DNA from: Trichobilharzia regenti
Taxonomy: Eukaryota > Platyhelminthes > Trematoda > Strigeidida > Schistosomatidae
Direction of reading: 5' to 3'
Assembly (NCBI GenBank): GCA_944472135.2
Contig: OX235263.1
Span: 28,387,379 to 28,451,378 of the forward strand
Length of the DNA: 64,000 nt
Shown: in pieces, positions 24,610-36,638 of the stretch
How positions within the stretch are numbered: the first letter of the stretch is position 1
Layout of the letters: each line of letters opens with the position of its first letter
The notes under the pieces: generated by a model
Told to the model about the DNA's origin: nothing
The model's database searches: none
What the model saw: only the letters and a program-made list of their open reading frames with translations
Program-made: the position numbers and the translations under genes

Positions 24610-26040
24610 TTAGCGACTCCCTTAGTATCCCAGTGTATCTATGAACACTCTTTATGTCAATGCGGATTACTGTTTACAATGCGAATTATTGTGTATATAA
24701 GCAAACCGATTCGCACTACTACCACTTCTCATAGATCGCAAGTAATTATTTCAGTAAGACTACCATTGACGAGTGAACAAAATATCAGTTGACTACGTTA
24801 GTCAACTCTCCACTTATCCATCAATTCAACTGCATCTGTGCAGTCACTTGAAATAGCTGTTTCTTTATCAATTTTATTTATCATTCGAGCAAAGTTCATG
24901 ATGAGTGTACAAGCATTTCGATTTTAGCATATTTGGATCCCAAAAGTCATCTTGTTAAAAATATATGTAAACGTTTTCTGGTATTATTGACTTTATCATG
25001 AATCCCACTGCACTCTCAGAAAGTCTAATTATAATCGTATTGTTTTACGACCTCAATGATATTACCTTTGTATTCATAATTATTACCGAGTGAAGAACAA
25101 TTAACACTTAGTCTAAAACAGTTTCATATCCTGTACGTGAATTAAACAAAAAATTTTTTGTTAGTCACGATGACATATTGCACTGAAGCAAAAAATATTA
25201 CAAAACGGTTACCATGGATCGGTGATGATCACTTTTGAAAAAACCAGAATGAGCAAAAGTACTTTGTACATATTGTGACATTTCTTAATGGATGTGAGTG
25301 ATTTCTGCAGCATTGAAATATATTTCTACTGCGAAAACACACACTCATTATATTCGTTGTAGTTACAAAGAATGCTGATGGAATATTTGAATTTGCGTTT
25401 ACTAATATGTGTGTTGATTGATGTTTATAATCCTTCGCAAATTGGGAGTGGTACTCTTTTGGTCTAAAAATTTCATCTTTCGCGTAAATTGTTATAGTGA
25501 GATTTTGTTTTGAATTTATATTCTGTTGAAACTGAATATCTACAATAATTTTAAATAAAACGTACGTTGACGATAATAAATATTTCCATTAAGTTTTCCG
25601 TAGCCCCCATTATTCTAAATACTAGAGCAGAAACCGTTTTCACGTTTGAAGGAAGAGACAATACGTGAGAAGTTCAGCTGACAAATGTTTACACAATCTG
25701 ATACTCATAAACCGTATACCGAAACCAGATAATATCTCTTCCTACTTTTCACCGGAATGCTAAAGTTGGACTGAAAGTAGAAATGTCAATTTTCTGCAGT
25801 TTATCGAAATTTTTCAGACCTAAGCCCAAAAATTGAAAGCTCATGCCGCGGCCTGTAATCGCATATCCGTTCGAAGAATTTCTCTCGAAAGACTGCTCAA
25901 CAACTTAGATACTTATTTGAATATTACAAATAACTTCGTGATTATTTTCCTCTTCCCTTCAATGCTTTAATTAACTGATACATTAGGCCAAAAGAATGAC
26001 TTTGTAAGTCTTACACCTCATGAATGACTTGTATCTTATG
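24610..26040. other. No gene recognised
   Basis: AT-rich sequence with no convincing ORF, splice-supported exon or repeat partner that I could see. Confidence 0.35.
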
Positions 26041-26044
26041 TAAG

Positions 26045-26277
26045 ACGAACTTGGAGGCTCTCAGGCGAAAACTATAGAGTTGTCAGAAGATGCATCTGAC
26101 AGTAAACGCACACAAGGCACAGTTGATGAAGACATTGAGAGCATCAATTCAATTACGGGCGTCGGCTATGAGTATGTCAAAAAGAAAATAGGTAGGGCGA
26201 ACTACACGTTCATTATTCTAAAAGAAGCCTACCTCGCTGAGTACAGACAACATGATTTCTATTTGTCACAAGAATAG
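26045..26277 (+). pseudogene. Coding-like fragment of unknown family, second copy at 62690-62831
   Basis: The plus strand reads acidic, protein-like sequence ending TAG. The second copy shares the protein pattern Y.YVKKKIGRA.YTFI.LKE......Y..(H/Q)D. There is no ATG in frame at the start of this piece, so it would be an exon or a remnant. I do not recognise it. The opposite strand just downstream also keeps a shared pattern (ELTKAAVEKRLK) in both copies, so the coding strand is uncertain. Confidence 0.25.
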
Positions 26278-26872
26278 CGACTCAGCTCTTTACGGTTTAG
26301 GGATTATGTGAGCATCACTAGGTGCATCTACACCTGGCTATTTAAGTCTTTTCTCAACAGCTGCTTTCGTTAGCTCAACATCAACAGTTATATGGTTGGC
26401 CAGAAGAGACTGAAAGAAAGGAATTCAAATAGGCCACCAAACATTCAATGAACTTCAAATCCAGTCTATCTGACCGATAAAGATAAACTCGTAACATAAT
26501 ATTCTATCTTTAACAGCTTCTTCAGTTCTCCGAAATGTAGCTATGAAATTTTTGCTAGACGCGCATTTCCAAATTAAGAGAGAGTTGTTAACCAAATCTA
26601 ACAATCTATGCCTTCACTTCTATTCTACTTTCAAACTTTCAATTTAAGAAAGCTTTTCAGTAGTATATATGTTATGTTATATCGCTTAGGAAAATTTAGA
26701 CAAAAATGTAAATAGAAAATCAATAAAATAAGTATTGAATGCAATATAAGGGTTCGCAATTATTACCACAGTTCTGCGTCATGCAGAATATCATAGTCAC
26801 ATATAAAATAGTTCATCAAAGTTGCAATTGAGTGTGAATCTATAGGATTATTCAGTAAGTGTTTATTTTTGC

Positions 26873-26925
26873 TGAGGTAGTAGTATGCGTCATGCACAAA
26901 TGATCTATGGCATAGCAATGGCTCA
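26873..26925 (+). ncRNA. Small hairpin with a let-7-like 5' arm (tentative)
   Basis: TGAGGTAGTAGTATGC pairs imperfectly with GCATAGCAATGGCTCA (12 of 16 positions counting one G-T), enclosing a 21-nt loop. The identical 53 nt occur at 63861-63913. The first 11 nt equal the start of the widespread let-7 family. The schistosome let-7 I know differs in sequence, and the stem is weak for a pre-miRNA, so this may be chance. Confidence 0.15.
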
Positions 26926-27094
26926 CCATGCCAAAGACTACGAATGTCGTCTAATGTATGAATTTATTATTCTTCTGCTGTTTATTCTTCCGAAATCAGG
27001 TGCAGTATTTACGTGCATGAAATGTACCAAAAAATATCCTTCTACTCTTGGCGCCACATTCTATTCTGATATCTAAATTTCACACCAAAAGCAT

Positions 27095-27300
27095 CTTCAT
27101 TTTTTATTTATTTTATTTTTATTTATTTTTGATTACAGCTTGATTCCACACCGTATTTTTGGTACAAGTATGGAATTTTCAGCGTGGATATCGGTAGCCC
27201 AAAATTCGCAGGCCGACCATAGATATCAGGTATGCATCGGCGAGGGCTCGAACCCCGAACCATGTGCATGGTCGGTGAGAGTCCTAACCACTGTAGTATT
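27095..27300 (-). mobile_element. tRNA-derived SINE, copy 2
   Basis: Minus-strand copy of the 7067-7261 family. The head contains GTGGTTAGGACTCTCACCGA and GGGGTTCGAGCCC, followed by the shared body and an A-rich tail, seen on the plus strand as TTTTTATTTATTTTATTTTT. The 5' acceptor-stem strand is degraded. Confidence 0.75.
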
Positions 27301-27304
27301 CATT

Positions 27305-30200
27305 CACATTCATGGGATAACCAAATGCATAAGCTCATTCAGAGTGAATTCAACTAAACCCTTGAGGGGGTAGCTGTAGAACAGGTTGCACAAATATGTG
27401 AAAATTACCAGTTCATTTACTTCCAAGTGATGAGCAGTAGGTATTGCACTGTTAATAATTACGTTTCCTGATGTGACGTGAATAAATCAGAATAAATCAG
27501 TTGGAGTCACAGTGAACATAAGGTCTCATATGCAATACATTTCCTGCTGATGTTTGAAGAAAAACGCAATGAATGAAATAACTAATATGTGGTTATGGTA
27601 AATGACAGTCAATACATGTTCACTAATTTGGTATTAAATTGTCGTAAATGATGTTAAATATTTGCATGTATTTGCATTCCATTTCTAAATATATGATCAA
27701 ATTGCTTTCAGTAAGCACAACAGTTTTGAGTAAGGATTAATGCTGCTGTGATAATGGTATGCTTCAAATTACGTTTGATGATAATCTGCGATTTCTGATG
27801 AATCAGAAGATAATATGAGTTTAAGTGGTAAAAACAATAAAGTATTAGCTATGCATACATAGGCAACTGGTTCATTTTTTCACTGTTACCAGTTTTTTAC
27901 TCGAAATGGTGAACATAACCTCAAATGTTTTGCCTGCTTTGAATTAGTAGTTGTCATAAATATAAGAAAATTCTTCTTTCATCTTATTTATCGTCTGAGA
28001 TTTGCTAGTATTTATTTGAACAGTAAGTGTAAAGGAACTATATTCTAAGTTCCTATTATTTCTGAAGATGATCCAAATCGACAACGACTAAATATTCGAA
28101 TATCGACTGAACACAATGAATGACAAGGAGTTATATTCTTAGATAGTTAAAATAAATACTCTGTACTAAGTCTATAAGCAAATGTCTGACTAGAAACGTA
28201 TCGTAATTTTGTTCATATTCTTTCTTCTTCTTCCAACTTGTACATGATTGACTCATTCGTGCTTTCAAGTTGCCTGCCAGCGGCGATCAAGTCCAATGAA
28301 CTAACATAGAATTTTCACAATTACTGACAGTAAGCCTTTCCTATTTGAACGCAGTAGTGGTAGCTGTTGAACGCAGATGAGCACATTTACTCTACTTTTA
28401 TGCATTTTAATTCACTGGAAGGAATTATAAATATGGTCGATTACCAATTTATCAGGGGTTTCGGATTATTCTTGAAGCTTTTTTTCTGAAACGCTGTGAA
28501 GTTGAACAATGTCTTCTTTTATTTCCGGCTATAAAGGCTCTTTTCCGTATGGATTTCGTCGATAGATGGTATCGATCTATGCATGTTATGTGAATGTTTT
28601 GCTTTCCTCTTCACGCATTTCAGGATTCCGTCACAGTTGATTTCTTACTAAACGAACTGAAGCTTCATAAAAAAACCATGCTAGCCTGATAAATTTGAGA
28701 TAAATTTGTTTATTAGAAAATCTCAACAAAAATCTTTGAAAGAAAACCAAACTTTATGTTCGACATATGATGTTTAAGAAAGTGGTATGTTTGTCAGTGG
28801 TGCATCGGTTTCATGTTCAGCCAATTTTAACTGAGTACTCAGACGAATGTTAGCGATGTTGCTCACATTACATTTAAAGAAACTGACAGAAAGTCAACCG
28901 TACCATTACGAAACACATCACGTCGATATCTTAATATTATCTGCGTGATTCAGTCAGCATATTCTTGGAGGTTATGTTACGTTATGTAAGCATTTCGTGG
29001 TGCAGTATATCTGTAGAAGTCACAAATAGTGACAGATTTTATCCATTTTTTTGTAAAGGCACTTTCGAGTATTTTGTTTAACACTTGATGATGCAGATGA
29101 AACATCTTTACCCCCTGATATTAATGTATTAGTTGACGACTCAAGCTAATGTGTAATACACACCTCATAAGACAATTTTTGACACTGCCAACTCTTACTT
29201 TCACTTAGGTATGGATAGTTTCAAAACACTGCGATTTGGCTACAAACATTCTACTTTCTAACTAATGTCAGCTCATGATGAAATCCTGACATTCTACGTT
29301 CTGTTACGCTGAAAGATGCTGTACACACGTTCACATGATTAGTAAAGTCACATGTTTCTTATTGTCATGTACATTTGACTAGGCATCTGTTCAGAACACT
29401 TGAACGCAGGAGTTCAGTTACACCTGCGCAAAGACTCTTAAAATTCAGTTATTTCATTCATTTATTCCCCTTGATGAATTTGAATAAAGCGAGAACAACA
29501 GTGGTTTGTGCACAATAACATGGTACCATCATTTATTTCGTTGCCTTCTCATCAGTTAGTAAGTAACGAAGAGGTGTATGAAATCTCCATCTTTCAAAAT
29601 TAGATCGTGTAACTTATACAATTATCGATACACCACAGTGATCTACAATTTTCCTGACGCACATATTGACGAGGAAATGCAATTTTCTTGTGTTCACATA
29701 GTACATATTTAAATATTTTAAATTTATCGAAAGTTAACCTACAGAAGTAACTACTGAAATACTCGCTGTGTACCTTATCAGGATTCTAGTTGCCAGTTAC
29801 TTAGAGTTATACAGGGAGGAAAAGTCGTATTTATATGGTGTAATGCACTGAACAATTATACAATCTTTTCAAAGGTTGATTAAGAATATAGAAACAAAGT
29901 TTACTTCATATAACTGGTACTTTTAAAATTTTCGTCTCATAAAGACACAACTAGTGAATTTCGATTACGGCTAATGACTTTAAACACCACAACATGAATC
30001 TTTCCTTGTATGAAAGTTATTGAATCAATCAACCGAATTGAAGTGAAAGTGAGTTGGTGAGTCTCCATCTCTTGATACGTCTATGTCAGTTCCGATATTC
30101 ACTAGCGCGCCAATTTTGATGAAGTTACTGACTGAGTAGAATGAATTTACTAACTAACTTCCGGCCAATATTGCTCAAAATTCATTAGGAAATCAAAATT
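27305..30200. other. No gene recognised
   Basis: I see no gene in this stretch. A 28-bp motif at 29257-29284 (ending TGTCAGCTCATGATGAAAT) is the edge of the same repeat found at 44100, 45350, 46600 and 51987-52160. Confidence 0.35.
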
Positions 30201-30700
30201 GAGGACACAGCATGATAATAGATAACATTCGGGGTTGTTGCCAGCTAACAGTCTTCTCGCAGACCTATAGGTATCTTCACAACTGTGGCAACAGAGAATG
30301 GAACAAAATTCATATCAAAGGCTAGGATTTTGATAAATAGAACCCTTATTAATCGAAAGATTGAAAATAGGAAAATCAAAAACACAGTCGTCAGGGGATC
30401 GCAGAAATTCCATAAATAAAAACCGTCGCATTAATCCAGTAGGCGAAAATCGAATCGACAGCTGAAACAGCGCTATACCTAAATGTTCTGCCTAACGGAC
30501 ACGATGTCACACCTGACAAATTCTGTGTGTATATATATCAGTTCACCTGTCGCTGTGGAGCAAGGTTCATCAGCCGTTCGATGAGCATCCTGTCAAAAAC
30601 GTTTCCGTCTTCTTTGTATTGGAGAAGCCCTAGTCATCAGTCAGAATAACCAGAACTATGCATACAAAATAAAACTATTCAACCACTTCTACTCTAATGG
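30200..30700 (+). mobile_element. PLE GIY-YIG endonuclease fragment
   Basis: The plus strand at about 30500-30590 reads VYIYQFTCRCGARFISRSMS, the Y..TC.CG..(Y/F)I.RS pattern of PLE GIY-YIG domains, preceded by a linker-like region. Stops follow. It directly precedes another PLE fragment and belongs to a PLE cluster at 30.2-34.2 kb. Confidence 0.5.
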
Positions 30701-30869
30701 TAACAAGTCTGTTGATTTGCCTTAACATTTATTTGTTGGCCTAATTTGACTTAACTTTTGTCTGTGTGCTTATTTTTGTCTAACTGACTAAAACGCTCGC
30801 GTAATTCGGGGTGTTATTTTTTTCCATGTACATTATGAGTTTAAACACAGAATTATTAATTTAGAATTA

Positions 30870-32030
30870 GATAATAGGGAAAAATATACAAACAAACTGA
30901 AGTAATTGCCATGGGATTACCAATATTCATGGATAGGTGCGAAAATATAACAGTTAAAACGTTCACCCCCACCCCAAAAGTATGGTGGAGGTATGAAGAT
31001 GACACATTCACTGTACTGAGAACACAGGAGATAGATATATTTTTCGAAAACATTAACACAAAGCTGGAGGCGGTTCAATTCACTTATGAAATGGGAAGTC
31101 AGGAAGGGGAATTTTCATTTTTAGATTGTAGCGTAGAAATGAGAGAAGATGGGAAGTTAAACACTAGTGCTTGCTAGAAGCCTGCCGATCATCAAAATCC
31201 GACGTCATTAAAAATAGGATTGCTAAAATATTCAAGAAATACAGCACAAAAGCTAAGTAGAACCAAAAAATCCAAGAAAGGAAATGAGGCATAGGAGAGA
31301 AGCTTTAGGACTTAGGAATCACGCTGATAAACCAATCAGGAAGTATGTAGGGAAATTTAAAAATAAAGTGAATAATAATAGTAGTGATAGTGAAAAGAAT
31401 AATATTAATTTCAACACGCATGAAAAACATGAGCTGCATAATGACAACAGCAAAAATAACGAATCCCAATCACCAGAAGTACTTCCCCACAAACAAGTAA
31501 CCCTAAGCGAAATTCATGACTATGCAGGAATAAAAGTGGTGTCTAAACCCAAAAGCTCATCCAGAAACAAGCTTTGTTTATTAGAGAGAGGATCAATTTT
31601 GTGGAACCAGCTAAACAAAACTTTTTAGTTTATCTAGTACCCCACAATGATTTTCAAGTCGGATACATAGGTTAAAATAGTAGAACATGGTTAGCCAGAC
31701 CAAAAAGCACCAAAATTAAGCAATATCTAGATTTGTTGATCCGGATACGATACGAAATCTGGAAGATAGTTCATGCAATTTCACACAGCAATGCGATAAG
31801 ACGGGATAGGATAACAATTTTTAACACTAATGTAACAGGGTAGAGGAAGAGATTTATAAGGGAAGCTTTATTTGTCGAATCATTTGTCAACATGTGTGAT
31901 GGGAATGATTCCACACCTGTCCAAGATACCTGTATAATTCTACTAGCTCTACGACAAATAGGAAGGGATGAAGAAAACTATAAACCTCAAGTTTTGAAGA
32001 CTTGTGACTATAATTCTTATGATTAAGAAC
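30870..32030 (+). mobile_element. Degraded PLE: RT core and C-terminal region
   Basis: 30911-31177 encodes the catalytic block WRYEDDTFTV (the usual YVDD with V replaced by E but both aspartates kept) and FSFLDCSVEM, then stops. 31284-31628 is an open Asn/Lys-rich linker. 31630-31880 reads FLVYLVPHNDFQVGYIG, AISHSNAIRRD and RKRFIREALF, the tail of a GIY-YIG PLE endonuclease domain, with stops. The order RT, linker, endonuclease is kept. Confidence 0.6.
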
Positions 32031-32159
32031 AATAAATCTATATTCATCATATATTCATGTAATTTATATTCATACCCCTTAACTCACATTTCAAGTTGTA
32101 AATTTCGATTTCAATTTGTTTCCGTGCTCATTTTGTTCCCACCTGTAATTCACTCTATC

Positions 32160-34160
32160 CCTGCGTCTCAAAGCCTATTGTAATTCATATCAAGTTGAAA
32201 ATTATTATCACCTTCGTTAATATATGGAATTAAACAAATAAGAATTGTATCCATGTAAACTAATCTATATAAATGGGATTGTACAGCTTTTGAGAATGAA
32301 ATTGCCGAAAAGGCAGATATCTTTGCTGAACTTCTTGTTCTTTTCAACCTAATGTTCCAATGGGTATTTTTTACTATTTGACAAAAATGCAAGGACTTTA
32401 CGACAGTGAAGGAACTCAATGGGTTTCTACGTTACTCTGTCAAACTCGCCGAAGTGAATGGAAAATTGAACTTCTATGAAGACTACATTAAGAATCATCG
32501 ATATCCAAACTGGTTCGTGAAGGCACTCTGAAGACATCACATTTATCTCAATTCTAAAACTCTCCAACGTCACACAAGGAACCTTTTTGATTCTATTAGC
32601 TTGCGTTTATTCGAGATACAGAGAAATATATCACAGAGGTCTTTTGCTCTTTCCGAACTATCATCCAGTGAAAGAGAATCGTTTTATGAATATGTTATCT
32701 TGGTGCAAAGCAGAAGAGCTGAGAACGTCAAATCCGAATTTAACAGGAGCCTCAAATCCATTGAAGTACGAAGACAGTTCCCCATCGACTCCCATAAATT
32801 TGTTTTCAATCACTCCTCCGTCAACTTGTCTACTTTACAACTAAAAGCCCTGTCTTTAGGGTTGAAATTTTGTGATATAATTCTATATAGTAACAGACTG
32901 CACACGTATGTTCAATTTGAAAATCTTATTAGTCAAACAACAGACGTCACACCCGTCTCTGATGCAGATCTCTAACATTTCAAGTCTACAATTTCTGACT
33001 GCTGCACCCAATACCTCAATTCAAAAACGAAAGCCCGACACTTCCTGACAAAAGAAAACAAACAGCAGCTTAGAGACTTGAAAAACAACAAAGACCTGAT
33101 CATTACACATCCAGACGAAGGTTCGGGAGTTGTCCATATGGACACAGATGTGTATATCGATAATTTGACAAGTCTAATCTCTAGTGATAATAAATTTTCA
33201 AAACCAGAAATTGAGAAGAATAAGACAGAACAGATGGAACAGCAACTGACAAATGTTCTCAGGAGAATGAAGAATGACTTTCTCATAACTGAGGACCTAT
33301 TTAAACGTTTGAGACCAGCAGGATCAAGTATCCCTAGATTCCACGTTCTTTCAAAGGTACACAGTGCTGATCTACCACTTCGACCAATTTAAGACATGGA
33401 GGGATCACCGTACCATCAGATTGCCAAATGGTTGTCCGAGATGCTGAAGCCTGGGAGACGAAAACTCTGTAGGTACTCTCTACGTGATACGTTTGAATTT
33501 ATTGAGTGCATGAAAGACTTGAGTGTAAATGGCAAACGAATGTTATCACTGCACATGGAATATCTATTTAGGAATGCGCCGCTCACAGAAACAATTTGTT
33601 TCCTTTGCAAGTATATGGATAAAAAAATCTGAGTATCAGAATACCGACCTCACACCTGAAAGAGCTGTTATTAAGATGCACACTCAAAGTACAATTTAAG
33701 TTCAACGACGTCATCTATAGACAGAAAGACGGGATTGCTCTGAGATCTCCCCTTGGCTCACTTCTGGCAGACTGCTTCATGGCCCGCCTGGAAAACGGCA
33801 TATTAAAATCAACAATGGACAAATTGTTTCTATACAAAAGATACGTTGGTGAAACTTTTCTAGAATGTCAAAATGACCCCGATTTAAATTTTATCTTACA
33901 AGAGTTCAATAACTGCAATCCTTCAATTAAATTCACAATGGAGGTCGAAAATGAAACAAAGATTTCATTCCTAAAGGTCGAATAAACAAAAAGAGATGAC
34001 GCAACTCTGAAAAGACCTATCCATAGAAAATCAACATGGAATGGCTTACTGACAAACCTCTACAGTTGGATACCTATGGGATGTGAAAAAGCTCTCATTG
34101 TCTCGCCAGCCCACCGTACCATAAGAATTTGTAGCGGTGGCTGTTTAGAAGAAGAGCTGA
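32160..34160 (+). mobile_element. Penelope-like element, RT region, catalytically dead
   Basis: Several overlapping open pieces (32601-32975, 33078-33392, 33396-33632, 33779-33985) give the PLE RT in order: DLIITHPDEGSGVVHMD, then RFHVLSKVHSADLPLRPI, then the motif A region SLHMEYLFRNAPLTETI (the expected Asp replaced by His), then SPLGSLLADCFMARLENG, then YKRYVGETF where YVDD is expected. Frame changes and stops separate them. No GIY-YIG domain was found after 34000. Parts recur at 22890-23700. Confidence 0.7.
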
Positions 34161-34469
34161 TTTGTTTGAAATTCGTTCCGGCTATTTCATCTTCATATGC
34201 AAATCACAGTTGTCCAAATTACTTAATTTCTCTTTAATTTTCTATTACGTCGTCGGCTTGAAGACTCGCTGGTAGTTTACTTTTCACATTTCTAAAATTG
34301 CGAATGATGTAATCCATTTGTCACAATCATTTCTATCCTTCCATTGTTTCTGTTAATCTTCTTAGTTAATTATCACCTCATCTTGACATGTTAATACTGA
34401 CTAATTATTACCATCAATTATCAACAAATGTTTTGTATTGTATGTAGAAGTCTGTGTATACATATTGGA

Positions 34470-34687
34470 GTATTTATTTTATTTTTTTATTTTATTTATT
34501 TATTTTTTTTTGATTGCAGCTTGATTCCACACCGTATTTTTGGTACAGGTATGGAATTTTCAGCATGGATATCGGTAGCCGAATTTCGCAGGCCGACCAT
34601 AGATATCATGTGTACGTCGGCCAAGGCTCGAACCTCGGACCACGTGCATGGTCGGCGAGAGTCCTAACCACTGTGCTACCGACGTAC
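34470..34687 (-). mobile_element. tRNA-derived SINE, copy 3
   Basis: Minus-strand copy with an intact acceptor-type stem. GTACGTCGG pairs with CCGACGTAC, where copy 1 has GTGCGTCGG and CCGACGCAC, a paired change. It has a box B-like GAGGTTCGAGCC, the shared body, and a T-rich plus-strand tail at 34470-34513. Confidence 0.8.
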
Positions 34688-34699
34688 ATAGTCAGAGAT

Positions 34700-35640
34700 G
34701 AGAACCTAATTGGGAAGTTAATATTTCTCTGCTGAAGGCTTTGCTGATCTTTGACATAATCAATATTAAATTATTGATTGGCACCAGGTGATATATTGTT
34801 TTCTTAACAGAATTTTCATATTTTCACCTACTGTTTTCGTTGATCTATTTTTTATTCCTGGTAACCTGTGTGTATCTACGAAGTAAGAATTTTGATTACA
34901 GATTATTTTTATTATTCTGGCTTATTCTCGGTATATTTGAAAAGTGCAATCATTATACGAGTTCCCTTCTTAGGAGATGCATTCGTGACTGAGTTGTTAT
35001 GATAAAAATTTAAATTATATATTCTGTGAAACCAAACGCTACAAATTTAAGTAAAAGAGTTAACTTATATTTCATTGAATGTTTCGTAAAGTGTGACCTC
35101 TGAGGCGACTTTATTTCCGACCATATTCAAATGTTACTGAAATCACCCACAATCAATTAATTCAGGGTATGAGTAACATACCTCAGATTGTAATTAATAT
35201 TATATTTCAGGTTTGATAATCATGAAGCATATAAAAATACAAATAATTTCTGTAAATACAAAAAGAAGAGGTAACTTCGTATTACGAAAATGTCAAATTT
35301 TAGTTTCTACACGCTGAATATATTGTGGTAACCAGTTTAAGTAACATGCGTTTACGGTTTATGTACAAAGGAAATTGAGTTGTAGAGGATACCTATCAAA
35401 TCACAAGACAAACAAAATTACGATTGCAGAGAGAAAGAAAATTCAATTCTTGATGCTTATACCTTCATTTGCACACACGTACACGTGACATTATTGTCTG
35501 AATTCTATCGAGAATTAAAGCACCCCTTCATCATTCTACTGAATTACCACAACTACACTAAATGCTGTCTGTTTTCACATGAGAAATATATATATATATA
35601 TATATGTATGTGTATAAGGAAGAAATAACTGGCAACTTTG
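34700..35640 (+). other. Upstream region of gene D
   Basis: No coding sequence is seen. A short (TA)n run lies at 35586-35603 just upstream of gene D's first ATG. The promoter and transcription start should be here, but no distinctive core-promoter motif stands out in the AT-rich background. Confidence 0.3.
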
Positions 35641-35650
35641 GAAATATAAT

Positions 35651-36586
35651 ATGTTCGGAATAATTTTGATTATACTGATTTTTCAGGAGTGTTTATTATC
35701 AATTGATTGTATGTATCATCGCAGTGTAATACTAACTAACATATCAAATTTCAGTTGTAAGAGGGCAAGATGTGTACGAAGGTAAAGTATAATTCAATTA
35801 TGGGACAATTTGATACATTTAAGTAAATTCCTACTTAGGAAGCCCCAGTTTTTTTTAAATTTATTCCGGTTTATTTCATTCTGGTTTATTTCATTTCAGC
35901 AATGTGTTTCTATCCTAAAGATGAAGGGAATGGTATTGACTCAATAGGAAATTTTTTTATAATGCGACTATTGGACAATGCATGAAGTTCACCTACAAGG
36001 GAGCTGGAGGAAACGATAATAATTTTGATACAGAAGCAGAATGTGAACAAACGTGTATTTCAAGGTAATTGCATATCACGTAAAGCCGATATTTTAAAAC
36101 ATCACAAGTTTGTTTTTATTCGGTCTGTCTGAGACTACATAGTTTCCACGTAGTTTGTTGAATTATGTCCCTCAAAGAGACAGTCAGAGGGTGTCACAAT
36201 AACCTCAAGACTTATCTTTCAGTAGCAAATAAGTGTGAAATGACCAAGCAAGGCTGATACACTTCAAAAAATATATGACTATTGCATGCAAGAGTAACTT
36301 ATACACTTAATTAGTAATACCAAGTGTAATCTGTGGACATGGAATAGGGTTGGTGAGAACAGATATTTCATTATATTCAAATGATGGTGCGAAAATTTGT
36401 ATATGCAGTGTGGTGATGCCTCTGAAACTGAGACTTTCATTATTCATGTAAACTTAAAGTTGAAAACATTTATTTCCTGATAAGAATTTTAAAACAGGCA
36501 ACAAAGATTAATAACGCAGGATTAAATGAAATCATCAAATTTCGGTATTACTATTCCTCAGCTGAATACTCTACATACACAGATAC

Positions 36587-36638
<52 letters not shown>

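Larger units (their letters stand above)
26040..27080 (+). repeat. Direct repeat of 62570-64000
   Basis: Blocks 26100-26430 and 26470-27080 match 62570-62940 and 63430-64000 in the same orientation, with about 400-450 bp extra in the right copy. The stretch 26830-27000 is the best conserved, with only a handful of differences. Confidence 0.75.
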
